Shown here: positions 1-8,848 of the stretch, piece after piece
How positions within the stretch are numbered: the stretch's first letter is position 1
Layout of the letters: each line of letters starts with the position of its first letter
Assembly: GCA_035342095.1 (NCBI GenBank)
Contig: DAOQWL010000022.1
Coordinates: 5,062-69,061, forward strand
Length of the DNA stretch: 64,000 nt
Origin: PLanc-01 sp035342095
GTDB lineage: Bacteria; Planctomycetota; Phycisphaerae; Sedimentisphaerales; Anaerobacaceae
Direction of reading: 5' to 3'
Notes under the pieces: generated by a model
What the model saw: only the letters and a program-made list of their open reading frames with translations
Database searches by the model: none
What the model was told of the DNA's origin: nothing
Translations under genes and position numbers: made by a program

Positions 1-2281
1 GTCGGAGCAGGGTCTTCGCCGACTCCGCGTTCTTCAGGTCCTGCCTGGCGATTTCCAGGGGCTCGCGGGCATAACCCGTCTCGCCTACGCCCAGCAGGTG
101 ATACCCGAGGAGAAGCTGCATGTCGCCGTCGTAGGCGAACTGATCGAGCTTCTCCACGAGATCCTCGATCTGTGCGAACAGGATGTCGTCGTCGGCGTAC
201 AGGCCGCGAGGATAAAACACGCCTTCCTTCTCCGGCGACACCCGGCTCAGCGCCGTTCGCAGGATCTCGGCCGACTCAGTATACCGCCCGTCCGCGAACA
301 GCGCCTGGGCGTGTGCGAACGGCAAGATCATATCGTCGGGCGACGAACGCATGGCCTGCTCGAACTCTCCTGCGGCCTCGCCGTACCGACCGGCCTCGAA
401 GCTCTTGACGCCTTCCTCGAATCGCGTGTCGGCCAGCGTCGCAGCGGCCGGTTCCGCCGCTTGGTTGTCCAACTTCTCGCGGACGTCCGCCCACGTGCTG
501 CGATCCACCGGCGGCGCCTCGCTCGGGACGACCGTCTGGGACGTCCCGCTTGCGTAGGTGCCATCCGCATTCGTGTAGTAGTTGTATGTGTAGTAGTTGT
601 AGTTGCTGGCAGTCACTTCCTGGGCGATGGGGTAGTACCCGTACCATTCGTACGGATGCCAGCCGTACCAGTAGTAGCGTACGTACGAGTAATCCCAGGG
701 CCACCAGCCGCCCAGACTGACGAACACATACTTGCGGTGGTAGTACGGATACACATGACGGAAGACCCTGTACGGGCCAAAGCTGTAATAGACCGGGTAA
801 TAGTAGTGCGGCCAGACCACCCGATGGTGGAGCCGCCAGGAATGGTCGTAATAGGAGTATGTGCGTCGGTAGTCATGCCGGATCAGATCCGGTCGATCAT
901 AGTACCGCGGATGCGGGCGAGGAGGCGGCGAGACGTGTCCATCGCCCCTCGTCCGCGGGTCCCCGGACGGCAGGGCGCTCGGTCGCGACTGCCTGGCCAG
1001 GCGAGACGCCAGCACCTCCCGGCGATCCTGGGCTTTGACGTCCTGCTGTCTGACCGCGGCGGCCGGTGTCATATCGGTCCGGGACCGCTGAACGGCAGAC
1101 GGGACCTGCCTGTCTCCCAGACGGCTCCGCAGCACGGTTCGGCTGTGGACGTTCTCGGTCGCGCCAACGGAACCCGGTCGCTCGGCGGATGCCGTCGGGC
1201 CCTGCGAGCGTGAGCCGGCCGAACCGCTGGGATCCTGCCTGCCACCCAGGACTCGCTGGCGGTTCTCGGTGAACTCACCGGCGGGACGTCGGGGCCCGTC
1301 GCTCGCGCGATCCGTTGAGGTTGTCGTTGGGGAGGAGACATCCTGTCGCGGTGTGGAAGGGCTGGTTCCACCCTCCTTCCGTGTGGACCCGATCCTCGAC
1401 GAGTACCGTTGGGATGCCGAGCTTTCACGGTTGACCTCGATCCCCGACCGGGTCCTGCTTTCCTGAGTTGGCGATCTGACGCCCGACGAGGGAGCGGACG
1501 GCGTCTCGTCGCCGATCCGGCCGCCGATTCGACTTCGACTCACTGAACTTCCGTCAACGCGGGAAATGGGTCTCTGTGCGTCGGTCGCGATGCCCATGGA
1601 GCCTTCGCCGGAGGACAGTCCCGAGTAGGACTGTTGCGATGGACTGGTTGTAAACGACCTGGTCTGGCTCGTCGAATTCTGCCGAACGGAAGGAGTCGGG
1701 CTTTGTGAACCGACGGTCCCGCCGATGGAGCGTTCGCCAGTCGAAGGCGTCGGAGCAGACGGCTGCGACGGGCTGGTCGTGAACGACCGACTCCGGCTTA
1801 TCGAGACGTTGGAACGCACCGACGGCGTCGAACCGCTCGGACCGATGGACGGAGACGACCGGCTGACCGACGGGCTCGGACGGCTCGCGGAGATCTGCGG
1901 GGAGGGCGCCGAACTCACCGAAGACCGAGGACTTGGCGAGACCGACCTGGGCACACTGGGGGATCGTGTCACCGTTCCGCTGCTCGACGGGCTCGACCTC
2001 GGAGCAGGACTGAATGACCGCGAGGGAGACGGCGCCGCACGATTGACACTGGGAGACTGTGAGGGCGTTCTCGCCGGGGCCGACGGATTCGAAGCCCGAC
2101 CGCCCGAACTGGACCGGGAACTCTCGCCGCCGGAGCCCCCTCGGTTGCCGGGCTGGCCAAGGGCCGGTAATCCGCCCAGCAGCGTCATCCCCATCAGGGT
2201 GGCGACCATCACGGTTCTCGCAACGTAATGCCTGGGGTTGTGGAGCCCCACGGATCGAGATGACTCTCTTATGGCAAACAT
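1..2281 (-). CDS. Secreted Ser-rich, Tyr/Trp-rich protein with C-terminal TPR-like region (3' end beyond window)
   Basis: An uninterrupted reading frame of 760 codons runs leftward off the window edge. The ATG at 2281 follows an AGAAAGGAG ribosome site, and a hydrophobic export signal (around VATLMGMTLLGGLPALG) ends near residue 42. Three compositional zones follow. About 300 residues are mainly Ser, Arg, Pro and Thr (SPSVSRSSPS-like runs). About 120 residues are very rich in Tyr, Trp and His (for example HYYYPVYYSFGPYRVFRHVY). The last 200 visible residues are ordinary alpha-helical sequence with TPR character (FEEGVKSFEAGRYGEAAGEF, then LLLGYHLLGVGETGYAREPL). The Tyr-rich block resembles the YXY-type surface-protein segments common in Planctomycetota. 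An envelope or surface role with a TPR protein-binding end is inferred; no enzyme motif is visible. The frame is easily missed because it has no stop inside the window. Confidence 0.82.
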   Translation of the reverse strand, partial: MFAIRESSRSVGLHNPRHYVARTVMVATLMGMTLLGGLPALGQPGNRGGSGGESSRSSSGGRASNPSAPARTPSQSPSVNRAAPSPSRSFSPAPRSSPSSSGTVTRSPSVPRSVSPSPRSSVSSAPSPQISASRPSPSVSRSSPSIGPSGSTPSVRSNVSISRSRSFTTSPSQPSAPTPSTGERSIGGTVGSQSPTPSVRQNSTSQTRSFTTSPSQQSYSGLSSGEGSMGIATDAQRPISRVDGSSVSRSRIGGRIGDETPSAPSSGVRSPTQESRTRSGIEVNRESSASQRYSSRIGSTRKEGGTSPSTPRQDVSSPTTTSTDRASDGPRRPAGEFTENRQRVLGGRQDPSGSAGSRSQGPTASAERPGSVGATENVHSRTVLRSRLGDRQVPSAVQRSRTDMTPAAAVRQQDVKAQDRREVLASRLARQSRPSALPSGDPRTRGDGHVSPPPRPHPRYYDRPDLIRHDYRRTYSYYDHSWRLHHRVVWPHYYYPVYYSFGPYRVFRHVYPYYHRKYVFVSLGGWWPWDYSYVRYYWYGWHPYEWYGYYPIAQEVTASNYNYYTYNYYTNADGTYASGTSQTVVPSEAPPVDRSTWADVREKLDNQAAEPAAATLADTRFEEGVKSFEAGRYGEAAGEFEQAMRSSPDDMILPFAHAQALFADGRYTESAEILRTALSRVSPEKEGVFYPRGLYADDDILFAQIEDLVEKLDQFAYDGDMQLLLGYHLLGVGETGYAREPLEIARQDLKNAESAKTLLR

Positions 2282-2540
2282 CGCAATACTCCTTTCTCCC
2301 CGGCGGCAGCACTGTCGGCGAGCCTCATCTCCCCACCCGGCCGACCGCCGGCACTCGACACGTCCAACAGGATCGCGTCGAATGATACCCTGACTGGAGG
2401 CTCACCCTGCAACTCTACGGTTCTCCAGGTCTTTCCTGTTCACCAGTATAAGGCGTTGTCGGCACACGGAGTTACGAAAAAAAGTGAGATCTGTGAAGGG
2501 AAGGAGGAATTGGCCAGGAATTGCGGTTTGGCAGACCTTC

Positions 2541-3221
2541 TCACATGTCGGGGACCGCTTCCGGGTAGAACTGGCCCGTCGGGCTGATCTTGAAGACGTA
2601 GATCAGGCCCTCCTTGAGCGGCTGATACACGGCGTTGCCGTAGATGGCCCGGATGCCGTATTCGTGGAGCTTCTCCGGATCGTTGGCCAGCTCCCAGATG
2701 CTGGACCAGAACAACTGCCGATGCGGGATGGGCAGTGCCTCCAGCAGGCCGCTGTACCGCCTGGGTTCGGCGCCGGGCTCTTCGATCGGAAACCCATCGT
2801 CCGGAGGCATCTTCTCGCCGTAGACGCGGCGCCAGAGGTATAGAGCTCGAGACGTCCCGTCGCTCACCATCTTGTCGTCGAACTTGACGATCACGGCGTC
2901 GAAATGGACGACATCGCCCTCAATGGTGTATTCCTTTTGCAGAATGACCTTGGTCTTGTCGTTCCGGGCCGTCTCGACGAAGCGGATCGTGGTCAGCAGC
3001 CGGCCGTTCTCGCGGCGCTGCGAGATCACTTTGGCGTATCCGATCTGGTCTTCGGCGGTCAGGTTGGCGATGGCCTGCCGGAGCTGTTTGTTCTCGGTGA
3101 GCAGATCGTGGAGGGTCATCGCGCCGCGGTAGATGCCCGGCCAGACGAATGCACCGGCCACGATGGCCATCGTGACGAGACCCAGCAGGGCAAAACGCAT
3201 TTTTCTGAGCAGTAACGCCAT
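2541..3221 (-). CDS. Membrane-anchored hypothetical protein (226 aa)
   Basis: One N-terminal transmembrane segment (about residues 10-28, FALLGLVTMAIVAGAFVWPG) anchors the protein. A short coiled-coil-like stretch (LLTENKQLRQAIANLTAED) follows, then a soluble domain of about 170 residues with alternating beta-strand character (TIRFVETARNDKTKVILQKE, DVVHFDAVIVKFDDKMV). The topology predicts a periplasm-facing domain. I recognise no family. It lies on the same strand as the Ser/Tyr-rich protein, about 260 bases away, so co-transcription is possible but not shown. The frame is clean, codon use matches the neighbours, and the hydrophobic start fixes the N-terminus well. Confidence 0.85.
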   Translation of the reverse strand: MALLLRKMRFALLGLVTMAIVAGAFVWPGIYRGAMTLHDLLTENKQLRQAIANLTAEDQIGYAKVISQRRENGRLLTTIRFVETARNDKTKVILQKEYTIEGDVVHFDAVIVKFDDKMVSDGTSRALYLWRRVYGEKMPPDDGFPIEEPGAEPRRYSGLLEALPIPHRQLFWSSIWELANDPEKLHEYGIRAIYGNAVYQPLKEGLIYVFKISPTGQFYPEAVPDM

Positions 3222-3345
3222 CTATTCCCGATCCAACAGGCCCAGGACGCCGTGACGAACTCCGGGTGTCCGATGTTTCATCGGCCCGCGCAAACCGGTT
3301 TCTGCATTGAAATGCCCTTGGAATCCCAACTTTCGCCATTCCCCA

Positions 3346-3374
3346 TTGCGTTGTGGGACGATATCACCTATTAT
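3346..3374 (+). promoter_or_regulatory. Sigma70-type promoter for the M14 carboxypeptidase gene
   Basis: TTGCGT at 3346-3351 and TATTAT at 3369-3374 are separated by exactly 17 bases, about 40 bases before the start codon at 3413. Match made by eye. Confidence 0.5.
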
Positions 3375-3412
3375 GACGACTCAAACAGGATCGGTTGGAA
3401 GGATAGAGGCCT

Positions 3413-4207
3413 ATGGATAGGATACGATTTCATTTCGCGCGAATCAGCCTGCTTGTCGGCCTGTTGGCGGTCTCGGGGTGCTACGAGCCCGAGCCCCGTC
3501 CCACGATTGTCGGTGAGGTGCCGCCTTTGGTGTTGCCGCCGGTGGAGGCCGCGCCGGCCCAGCATCGACTCGTCGGGCGCTCGGTCCAGGGCCGGCCCAT
3601 CATGGTCCAGGTTCTGGGTGAAGGCGATGACACCGTGCTGATTATGGCCGCCATCCACGGCGATGAGCCCGCCGGCGCCACGCTCGTGAACAGTCTGGTC
3701 GGCTACCTTCGCAACCACCGCGATCTGCTGGAGGGCCGGCGCGTCGTGCTGATGCCCGTTGCCAATCCGGACGGGCTGGCCGCAGGGACGCGAGAGAACA
3801 TCCGACACGTCGACCTGAATCGCAACTTCGACACCGCCAATCGCACCGACGGCGAAACCAACGGTCTGCGTCCTCTCTCCGAGCCGGAATCCCGGGCCTT
3901 GCAGAGCCTCATCAAGGAATACGATCCCGGGCGGATCGTGAGCATCCATCAGCCGTTGACCTGCATCGACTACGACGGTCCGGCGAGAGCCTTGGCCCTT
4001 CGCATGGCGCAGTACTGCGATCTGCCCCTCAAGAAGCTCGGCGCCAAGCCGGGGTCGCTCGGCTCCTACACCGGCGAGACACTCGGCATTGCGACAATCA
4101 CCCTGGAGCTTCCTGCCGAGGCGTCGAAACTGAGCGAGCAGGCCCTCTGGACCAAGTACGGCAAGACCCTCCTGGCGGCCATCTCGTTCCCCAAGCACCC
4201 ACAATGA
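3413..4207 (+). CDS. M14-family zinc carboxypeptidase lipoprotein (murein peptide amidase-like)
   Basis: This 264-residue lipoprotein carries a lipobox (LLAVSGC, Cys23) and then a compact M14 metallocarboxypeptidase domain. The zinc ligands are visible as HGDE (H82, E85) and SIHQ (H179). The substrate-binding VDLNRNF lies near 134-139, and the catalytic Glu is in ITLELP (E232). Short M14 proteins of this kind (MpaA-like) cut the gamma-D-Glu-diaminopimelate bond in muropeptides, so a role in peptidoglycan turnover at the cell envelope is likely. The family is secure and the exact substrate inferred. The start is supported by GGAAGG before the ATG and a promoter just upstream. It faces away from the preceding membrane-protein gene. 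Confidence 0.9.
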   Translation: MDRIRFHFARISLLVGLLAVSGCYEPEPRPTIVGEVPPLVLPPVEAAPAQHRLVGRSVQGRPIMVQVLGEGDDTVLIMAAIHGDEPAGATLVNSLVGYLRNHRDLLEGRRVVLMPVANPDGLAAGTRENIRHVDLNRNFDTANRTDGETNGLRPLSEPESRALQSLIKEYDPGRIVSIHQPLTCIDYDGPARALALRMAQYCDLPLKKLGAKPGSLGSYTGETLGIATITLELPAEASKLSEQALWTKYGKTLLAAISFPKHPQ

Positions 4208-4318
4208 CAGGTCGGGAGCCACCCGACGGCAAGGATGCGAGCCGCGAGGACAACCATCGCCGGCCTGGGTGCCGCGATCAAAGTGGCTTTGGGCGTGTTT
4301 TCAAAGCCGAATGTTCAC

Positions 4319-4347
4319 TTGATTCCTCGGCTCTGCCGCTGTACGAT
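4319..4347 (+). promoter_or_regulatory. Sigma70-type promoter for uvrB
   Basis: TTGATT (4319-4324), a 17-base spacer and TACGAT (4342-4347) lie about 130 bases before the uvrB start. No GAAC-N4-GTTC type LexA site is visible nearby. Confidence 0.4.
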
Positions 4348-4482
4348 AGCGACGTCTGAACATCCCGCAAGCAAGCCCTGCCTGTGCGGCGCAGATCGCG
4401 ATTTCCGCGCTGTCCACGGAAGCATCCGGAGCCCGGTGATGGGCGTTCCGCATGTCCGGCAGGGGGGATGGACGTGGGTCGT

Positions 4483-6522
4483 ATGGGTGTATACAAGCTG
4501 AACAACCAATACCAGCCCTCGGGCGACCAGCCGCAGGCCATTGACCGGCTCGTCCAGGGTCTGCGCGAGGGCAAGAAGTTCCAGACCCTCATGGGCGTCA
4601 CCGGCAGCGGCAAGACGTTCACCATGGCCAACGTCATCGCCCACTTCGACCGGCCCGTGCTCGTCGTCTCGCACAACAAGACGCTGGCCGCCCAGCTCTA
4701 CGAGGAGTTCAAGGAGCTATTCCCCGAGAACGCGGTGGAGTATTTCGTCAGTTACTACGACTACTACCAGCCGGAAGCGTACATCCCTCAGCGGGATATC
4801 TACATCGAGAAAGACGCTTCGCGGAATGCCGACCTCGACCGGCTTCGGCTCTCGACCACGACGAGCCTCTCGTCCCGGCGGGACTGCATCGTCGTCGCCT
4901 CGGTCTCGTGCATCTTCGGCCTGGGCTCGCCCGAGGACTACAAGGCCAGCGTCGTCGCGGTCCGCGCAGGCCAGACCCAGGATCGCAACGTCCTGCTCGG
5001 CCGCCTGGCGGACATGCAGTACGCCCGCAACGACATCGACTTCCAGCGGGGGACTTTCCGCGTCCGAGGCGACGTGGTCGAGCTGCACCCGTCGTATGAG
5101 TCCTTCGCGATTCGGATCGAGTTCTTCGACGACGCGGTCGAGAGGATTCGCTACATCAACCCCGTTTCCGGGGAGATCCTGGCCGAGGAGAGCCAGGTCT
5201 TCATTTATCCCGCGCAGCACTACGTGATGCCCAATGAACGAATCCAGCCTGCGGTCGAGGGGATTCGCGCCGAGTTGGAGGCGAGATTGCAGCAGTTCCG
5301 CAGCGAGGGCAAGCTCCTGGAGGCCCAGCGGCTCCAGGCGCGAACGATGTATGACCTGGAGATGATCCAGGAGGTCGGCTATTGCAGCGGGATCGAGAAC
5401 TACTCCCGCCACCTGGCGGGTCTGCCCGCGGGTGCGAGGCCCTATACGCTCGTCGATTACTTTCCAAAGGATTTCCTGCTGATCGTCGACGAGTCGCACG
5501 TGACGATTCCGCAGCTTCGTGCGATGTGGGCGGGCGACCACAATCGCAAGCAGGTCCTCGTCGAGCACGGGTTCCGCCTGCCCAGCGCGATGGACAACCG
5601 CCCGCTGCGGTTCGAGGAGTTCCAGGAGAGCTGGGACCAGGCGATCTTCGTCTCCGCGACGCCCGCGCCGTACGAGATGGGCAAGTGCGACAATGAAGTG
5701 GTCGAGCAGATCATCCGCCCGACCGGCCTGCTGGACCCGGAGATCTTCATCTTCCCGGCCAGCAACCAGGTGGAGCATCTACTCGACGAGATCGCCAGGC
5801 GAGTCGAAGTCAAAGAGCGGGTCCTGGTGACCACGTTGACCAAGCGGATGGCCGAGCAGCTCTCGGATTTCGTGGCCAAGCGGGGCTTTCGCTGCCGATA
5901 CCTGCACAGCGAGGTCGAGACGCTCGAGCGGATCGAGATCCTCCGCGATCTGCGCCTGGGCGAATTCGATGTCCTGATCGGCGTCAACCTGCTCCGCGAG
6001 GGCCTGGATTTGCCTGAGGTCTCCTGTGTCGCCATCCTGGACGCCGACAAGGAGGGCTTCCTGCGGAGCCAGACCTCGCTGATCCAGACGATCGGGCGGA
6101 CCGCGAGGAACATCAACGCGACGGTCTTTTTGTATGCGGACACGGTCACCGAGTCGATGCAGAAAGCGATTGACGAAACGAATCGGCGCCGTACAATTCA
6201 GCTTTCGTACAACCAGGAGCATGGAATCACGCCTGAGACGATACGCAAGGAGATTCGCAAGAGCCTCACGGAGCAGATCAAGGCCCGACAGGTGGCCCGC
6301 GAGGCGATTCAGCTCGGCGACTCGGACTATGACAAGGTCGAGATGGCCGGCGTGATCGAACGGGAGATGTTCGAGGCCGCCGAGGCCCTCGATTTCGAAC
6401 GGGCCGCCGCCCTGCGGGATCAGTTGCGCCAGTTGAAGGAACTGCCCGAACTGATCGTCACCAGTAAGACGAAGAAGGACGTCGCCCGCAAGACGCGAGG
6501 CCGACGACAGGCCTCGTCCTGA
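4483..6522 (+). CDS. uvrB: Excinuclease ABC subunit B
   Basis: UvrB is the damage-verification helicase of nucleotide excision repair, loaded by UvrA and then partnering UvrC. The signature regions are in order: Walker A GVTGSGKT (residues 38-45), the beta-hairpin SYYDYYQPEAYIP that clamps DNA, the DESHVTIPQL helicase motif, QTIGRTARN near the end of the motor, and a C-terminal UVR coiled-coil (EAAEALDFERAAALRDQLRQ) that contacts UvrC. From the ATG at 4483 the product is 679 aa, the normal family size. In-frame ATGs at 4468 and 4384 would add residues with no family counterpart, although an AGGGGGG tract directly abuts 4468. No operon partner from the uvr system is adjacent. Confidence 0.97.
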   Translation: MGVYKLNNQYQPSGDQPQAIDRLVQGLREGKKFQTLMGVTGSGKTFTMANVIAHFDRPVLVVSHNKTLAAQLYEEFKELFPENAVEYFVSYYDYYQPEAYIPQRDIYIEKDASRNADLDRLRLSTTTSLSSRRDCIVVASVSCIFGLGSPEDYKASVVAVRAGQTQDRNVLLGRLADMQYARNDIDFQRGTFRVRGDVVELHPSYESFAIRIEFFDDAVERIRYINPVSGEILAEESQVFIYPAQHYVMPNERIQPAVEGIRAELEARLQQFRSEGKLLEAQRLQARTMYDLEMIQEVGYCSGIENYSRHLAGLPAGARPYTLVDYFPKDFLLIVDESHVTIPQLRAMWAGDHNRKQVLVEHGFRLPSAMDNRPLRFEEFQESWDQAIFVSATPAPYEMGKCDNEVVEQIIRPTGLLDPEIFIFPASNQVEHLLDEIARRVEVKERVLVTTLTKRMAEQLSDFVAKRGFRCRYLHSEVETLERIEILRDLRLGEFDVLIGVNLLREGLDLPEVSCVAILDADKEGFLRSQTSLIQTIGRTARNINATVFLYADTVTESMQKAIDETNRRRTIQLSYNQEHGITPETIRKEIRKSLTEQIKARQVAREAIQLGDSDYDKVEMAGVIEREMFEAAEALDFERAAALRDQLRQLKELPELIVTSKTKKDVARKTRGRRQASS

Positions 6523-6565
6523 TCGTGTCGGGAATACCCTGGGGTCGTGGAGTGGGAAAGAATTC

Positions 6566-6650
6566 GCCACAGAGGCCACAGAGAACGCAGAGAAGAACAC
6601 CGACGGAAGGCCTTGTTCCCATATCTCTGGGTCCTCTGGTTCTCCGTGGC
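6566..6650. repeat. Extragenic hairpin element of the CACAGAG family
   Basis: Imperfect inverted repeat: arm 6566-6592 (begins GCCACAGAGGCCACAGAG) and arm 6625-6650 (ends GTTCTCCGTGGC) around a loop of about 32 bases. It lies between uvrB and nadC. A closely related, nearly perfect copy is at 24245-24322 and a decayed half-copy at 30012-30041. Confidence 0.7.
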
Positions 6651-6687
6651 AAGAAGTTGTTCGTTTAGATGTGGTTGGAATGGTTCG

Positions 6688-7560
6688 ATGAAGAAACTCG
6701 ATATCCAGCAAGTGCGGCCGCTGATTCGCATGGCCATGGAGGAGGACCTCGGCAGCGGCGATGTCACCACGAACCTGTTGTTCAAGGACGGGATGATTGC
6801 CGAGTCGAGGGTCGTCTCCCGCGAGGAGATCGTCGTCGCCGGGCTGCCCGTCCTGGAGGAGATCCTGCGTCAGTACGACGAGCGTCTGAAGATGATCCGC
6901 CATTGCCGCGACGGCCAGTCCGTCCATGTTGGCAGCAAGCTCGCGACGATTCGCGGACCCCTGCGATCCATGCTCAGCGTCGAGCGGGTCATGCTGAACT
7001 TCCTTCAGAGACTCAGCGGGATCGCCACGACGACGAACCGGTACGTCCGCGCGATCAAAGGGACGAAGGCCAAGATCTACGACACGCGCAAGACGCTGCC
7101 CGGGTGGCGACTGCTCGAGAAGTACGCCGTCCGCTGCGGAGGCGGATACAACCACCGTTTCGGACTCTACGACGGCATCCTCATCAAGGACAACCACATG
7201 GCCGAGCTGGGCAAGAGTTTCCCCGCCCGGATTCGCCGGCTCGTCCAAGACGCCAAAGAGGTCGATGGGGTCAAGTTCATCGCAGTCGAAGTGGACCATG
7301 TGGACAACCAGTTGAACCACGTTTTGAAGATCCCCGGCATCGACATCGTTCTGCTGGACAACATGGGCCAGTGGCAGCTCAAGCACGCGGTCGAGATGCG
7401 CGACGAGATGTGCGGCAAGGGCCGGGGACCGCTGCTCGAAGCCTCGGGCAACGTCAACCTGAACAACGTCTGCGAGATCGCGCAGTGCGGCGTGGATCGG
7501 ATCGCCATCGGTGCGATCACACATTCCGCGACGGCCGTGGACATCGGATTGGACAGATAG
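6688..7560 (+). CDS. nadC: Nicotinate-nucleotide pyrophosphorylase, carboxylating (quinolinate phosphoribosyltransferase)
   Basis: The enzyme converts quinolinate and PRPP to nicotinate mononucleotide, the last step of de novo NAD ring synthesis, in the cytoplasm. Typical features are the N-terminal EEDLGSGDVTTN segment, ERVMLNFLQRLSGIAT (about residues 99-114), the DTRKTLPGWRLLEKYAVRCG active-site stretch (132-151) with its quinolinate-binding Arg and Lys residues, and GLYDGILIKDNH. The length of 290 aa fits the family. The frame stays open further upstream, but that part is the hairpin repeat; the ATG at 6688 aligns with the family start. nadA and nadB are not in the window. birA follows 28 bases downstream, so the two are probably co-transcribed. 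Confidence 0.95.
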   Translation: MKKLDIQQVRPLIRMAMEEDLGSGDVTTNLLFKDGMIAESRVVSREEIVVAGLPVLEEILRQYDERLKMIRHCRDGQSVHVGSKLATIRGPLRSMLSVERVMLNFLQRLSGIATTTNRYVRAIKGTKAKIYDTRKTLPGWRLLEKYAVRCGGGYNHRFGLYDGILIKDNHMAELGKSFPARIRRLVQDAKEVDGVKFIAVEVDHVDNQLNHVLKIPGIDIVLLDNMGQWQLKHAVEMRDEMCGKGRGPLLEASGNVNLNNVCEIAQCGVDRIAIGAITHSATAVDIGLDR

Positions 7561-7588
7561 ATCCGCTTTGGTTTCTTGTTCTGAGCCT

Positions 7589-8416
7589 ATGATTGTTGAC
7601 GATCCCCTGGACCCGGACCTGATGCGAGCCGGCCTGAAGACCCGGAGAGTCGGCCGCTCGATCCTCGTCTACGAGCGGACCGCCAGCACCAACGACGTGG
7701 CTGCCGAGCACGCGCGCAACCCGGACCATGACGGTCTCGTCGTCTTCGCGGAGGAGCAGACCGCCGGACGCGGACGCACCGGCGCGAAATGGCAGAGCCG
7801 TCCTGGGGACAGCCTGCTGTTCTCGTTCGTCCTGATTGACTGCGACGTTGCGGGCGAACTCCTCGCCTTGGCCTGCGCCGTGGCGGTGGCCGAGGCCATC
7901 GGGCAGGTCGGAGGGCGTCAGGCCGCCATCAAGTGGCCGAATGACATCCTGCTCGACGACCGCAAGGTCGCCGGCATCCTCGTGGAATCCAGAGTCCAGA
8001 AGAGACAAGGCGATTGCAGGGTGGGGCTTCCTCGACCAGCGCCTGGTGCGATCCATGTCATCGGCATCGGCATCAACTGCCACCAAACCCAAGATGCCTT
8101 CCCCGACGATCTTCAAACCACTGCGACCAGCCTGGATATGATCGCCGGAACGCGATGCCAGCGGGTGACGGTCGCCAAGCGGGTCCTCACCTCCCTGGAC
8201 TCCTGGCTCCTCGCGGCCGAGCGCAGCAAGACCCAGGTGATCGAGACGTGGAGCCGCCTGAGCACGCAACTGGGCCGGCGGGTGACTCTCGTCTACAACG
8301 ACAGACGCTTTACCGGCAACTGCATCGGCGTGGACCCCGAGAACGGCCTGATCCTTCAGCTCGACCGAGGCGGCATCCGCATGTTCGACGCCGCCCACAC
8401 CCGCATCGCCAAGTGA
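7589..8416 (+). CDS. birA: Biotin-[acetyl-CoA carboxylase] ligase, monofunctional
   Basis: This is a biotin protein ligase, which activates biotin to biotinyl-AMP and transfers it to the carrier lysine of biotin-dependent carboxylases. Visible motifs are the GRGRTGAKW adenylate-binding loop (residues 60-68), KWPNDI (115-120) and the catalytic lysine in DDRKVAGILVES (about 126). At 275 aa it has the catalytic and C-terminal SH3-like parts but no N-terminal winged helix, so it is the class I type without the biotin-operon repressor function. The ATG at 7589 gives the expected N-terminus; longer starts run back into nadC. It is likely the second gene of a nadC-birA unit and is convergent with the response regulator downstream. 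Confidence 0.93.
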   Translation: MIVDDPLDPDLMRAGLKTRRVGRSILVYERTASTNDVAAEHARNPDHDGLVVFAEEQTAGRGRTGAKWQSRPGDSLLFSFVLIDCDVAGELLALACAVAVAEAIGQVGGRQAAIKWPNDILLDDRKVAGILVESRVQKRQGDCRVGLPRPAPGAIHVIGIGINCHQTQDAFPDDLQTTATSLDMIAGTRCQRVTVAKRVLTSLDSWLLAAERSKTQVIETWSRLSTQLGRRVTLVYNDRRFTGNCIGVDPENGLILQLDRGGIRMFDAAHTRIAK

Positions 8417-8425
8417 CCGACCTGT

Positions 8426-8830
8426 CTACCGGCTGGGGCTCAGCAGTCCGAGCTTCTCGATTTCCGCGAAGAGCTTGTCCTTGTGAATCGGCTTGACCAC
8501 ATAGGCTTCGCAGCCTTCGCGGAAGGAGCCCAGGATGTTCTTTGCGTCGTCCAGGGCGGTGGTCATGATGACCTTGACGCAGTCGAGACCGCCGATGCCG
8601 TGCTCGGTTTCGATCCGGCGGATGTCCTGCAGCGCGTCGCGCCCGCTCGCGCCGGGCATCATGATGTCCATGCAGATCAGGTCGTAGGGGTCTCCCGCGT
8701 CGAGCGCCGCGGCGAACGCCTCCACGGCCTCGCGCCCGTTGCCGGCGACATGACAATCCGCATGGTCCTTCAAATAGGCCCGCAGGAGCTGTTGCGAAAC
8801 GAAATCATCTTCGACGATCAGGCACTTCAT
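8426..8830 (-). CDS. Stand-alone response regulator receiver protein (CheY-like)
   Basis: A single REC domain of 134 residues with the acidic pocket (EDD, residues 7-9), phospho-acceptor Asp55 in ICMDIMMPG, a switch Thr in VIMTTAL and Lys113 in VVKPIHK. No output domain is attached, so it probably acts as a phosphorelay intermediate or by protein contact. It begins 18 bases after the stop of the hybrid kinase gene on the same strand. The pair therefore forms an operon in which this protein is the likely phosphate acceptor of the kinase's HPt domain. Confidence 0.93.
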   Translation of the reverse strand: MKCLIVEDDFVSQQLLRAYLKDHADCHVAGNGREAVEAFAAALDAGDPYDLICMDIMMPGASGRDALQDIRRIETEHGIGGLDCVKVIMTTALDDAKNILGSFREGCEAYVVKPIHKDKLFAEIEKLGLLSPSR

Positions 8831-8848
8831 GGGTGTTCTCCTTGTTCT

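Noticed and set aside
98..1213. 371-codon open frame on the plus strand
   Set aside because: It lies opposite the real minus-strand frame of the Ser/Tyr-rich protein, has no family features and lacks a ribosome site.
4384..4482. N-terminal extension of UvrB
   Set aside because: The added residues are Arg/Pro-rich and unlike the family; the ATG at 4483 gives the normal start.
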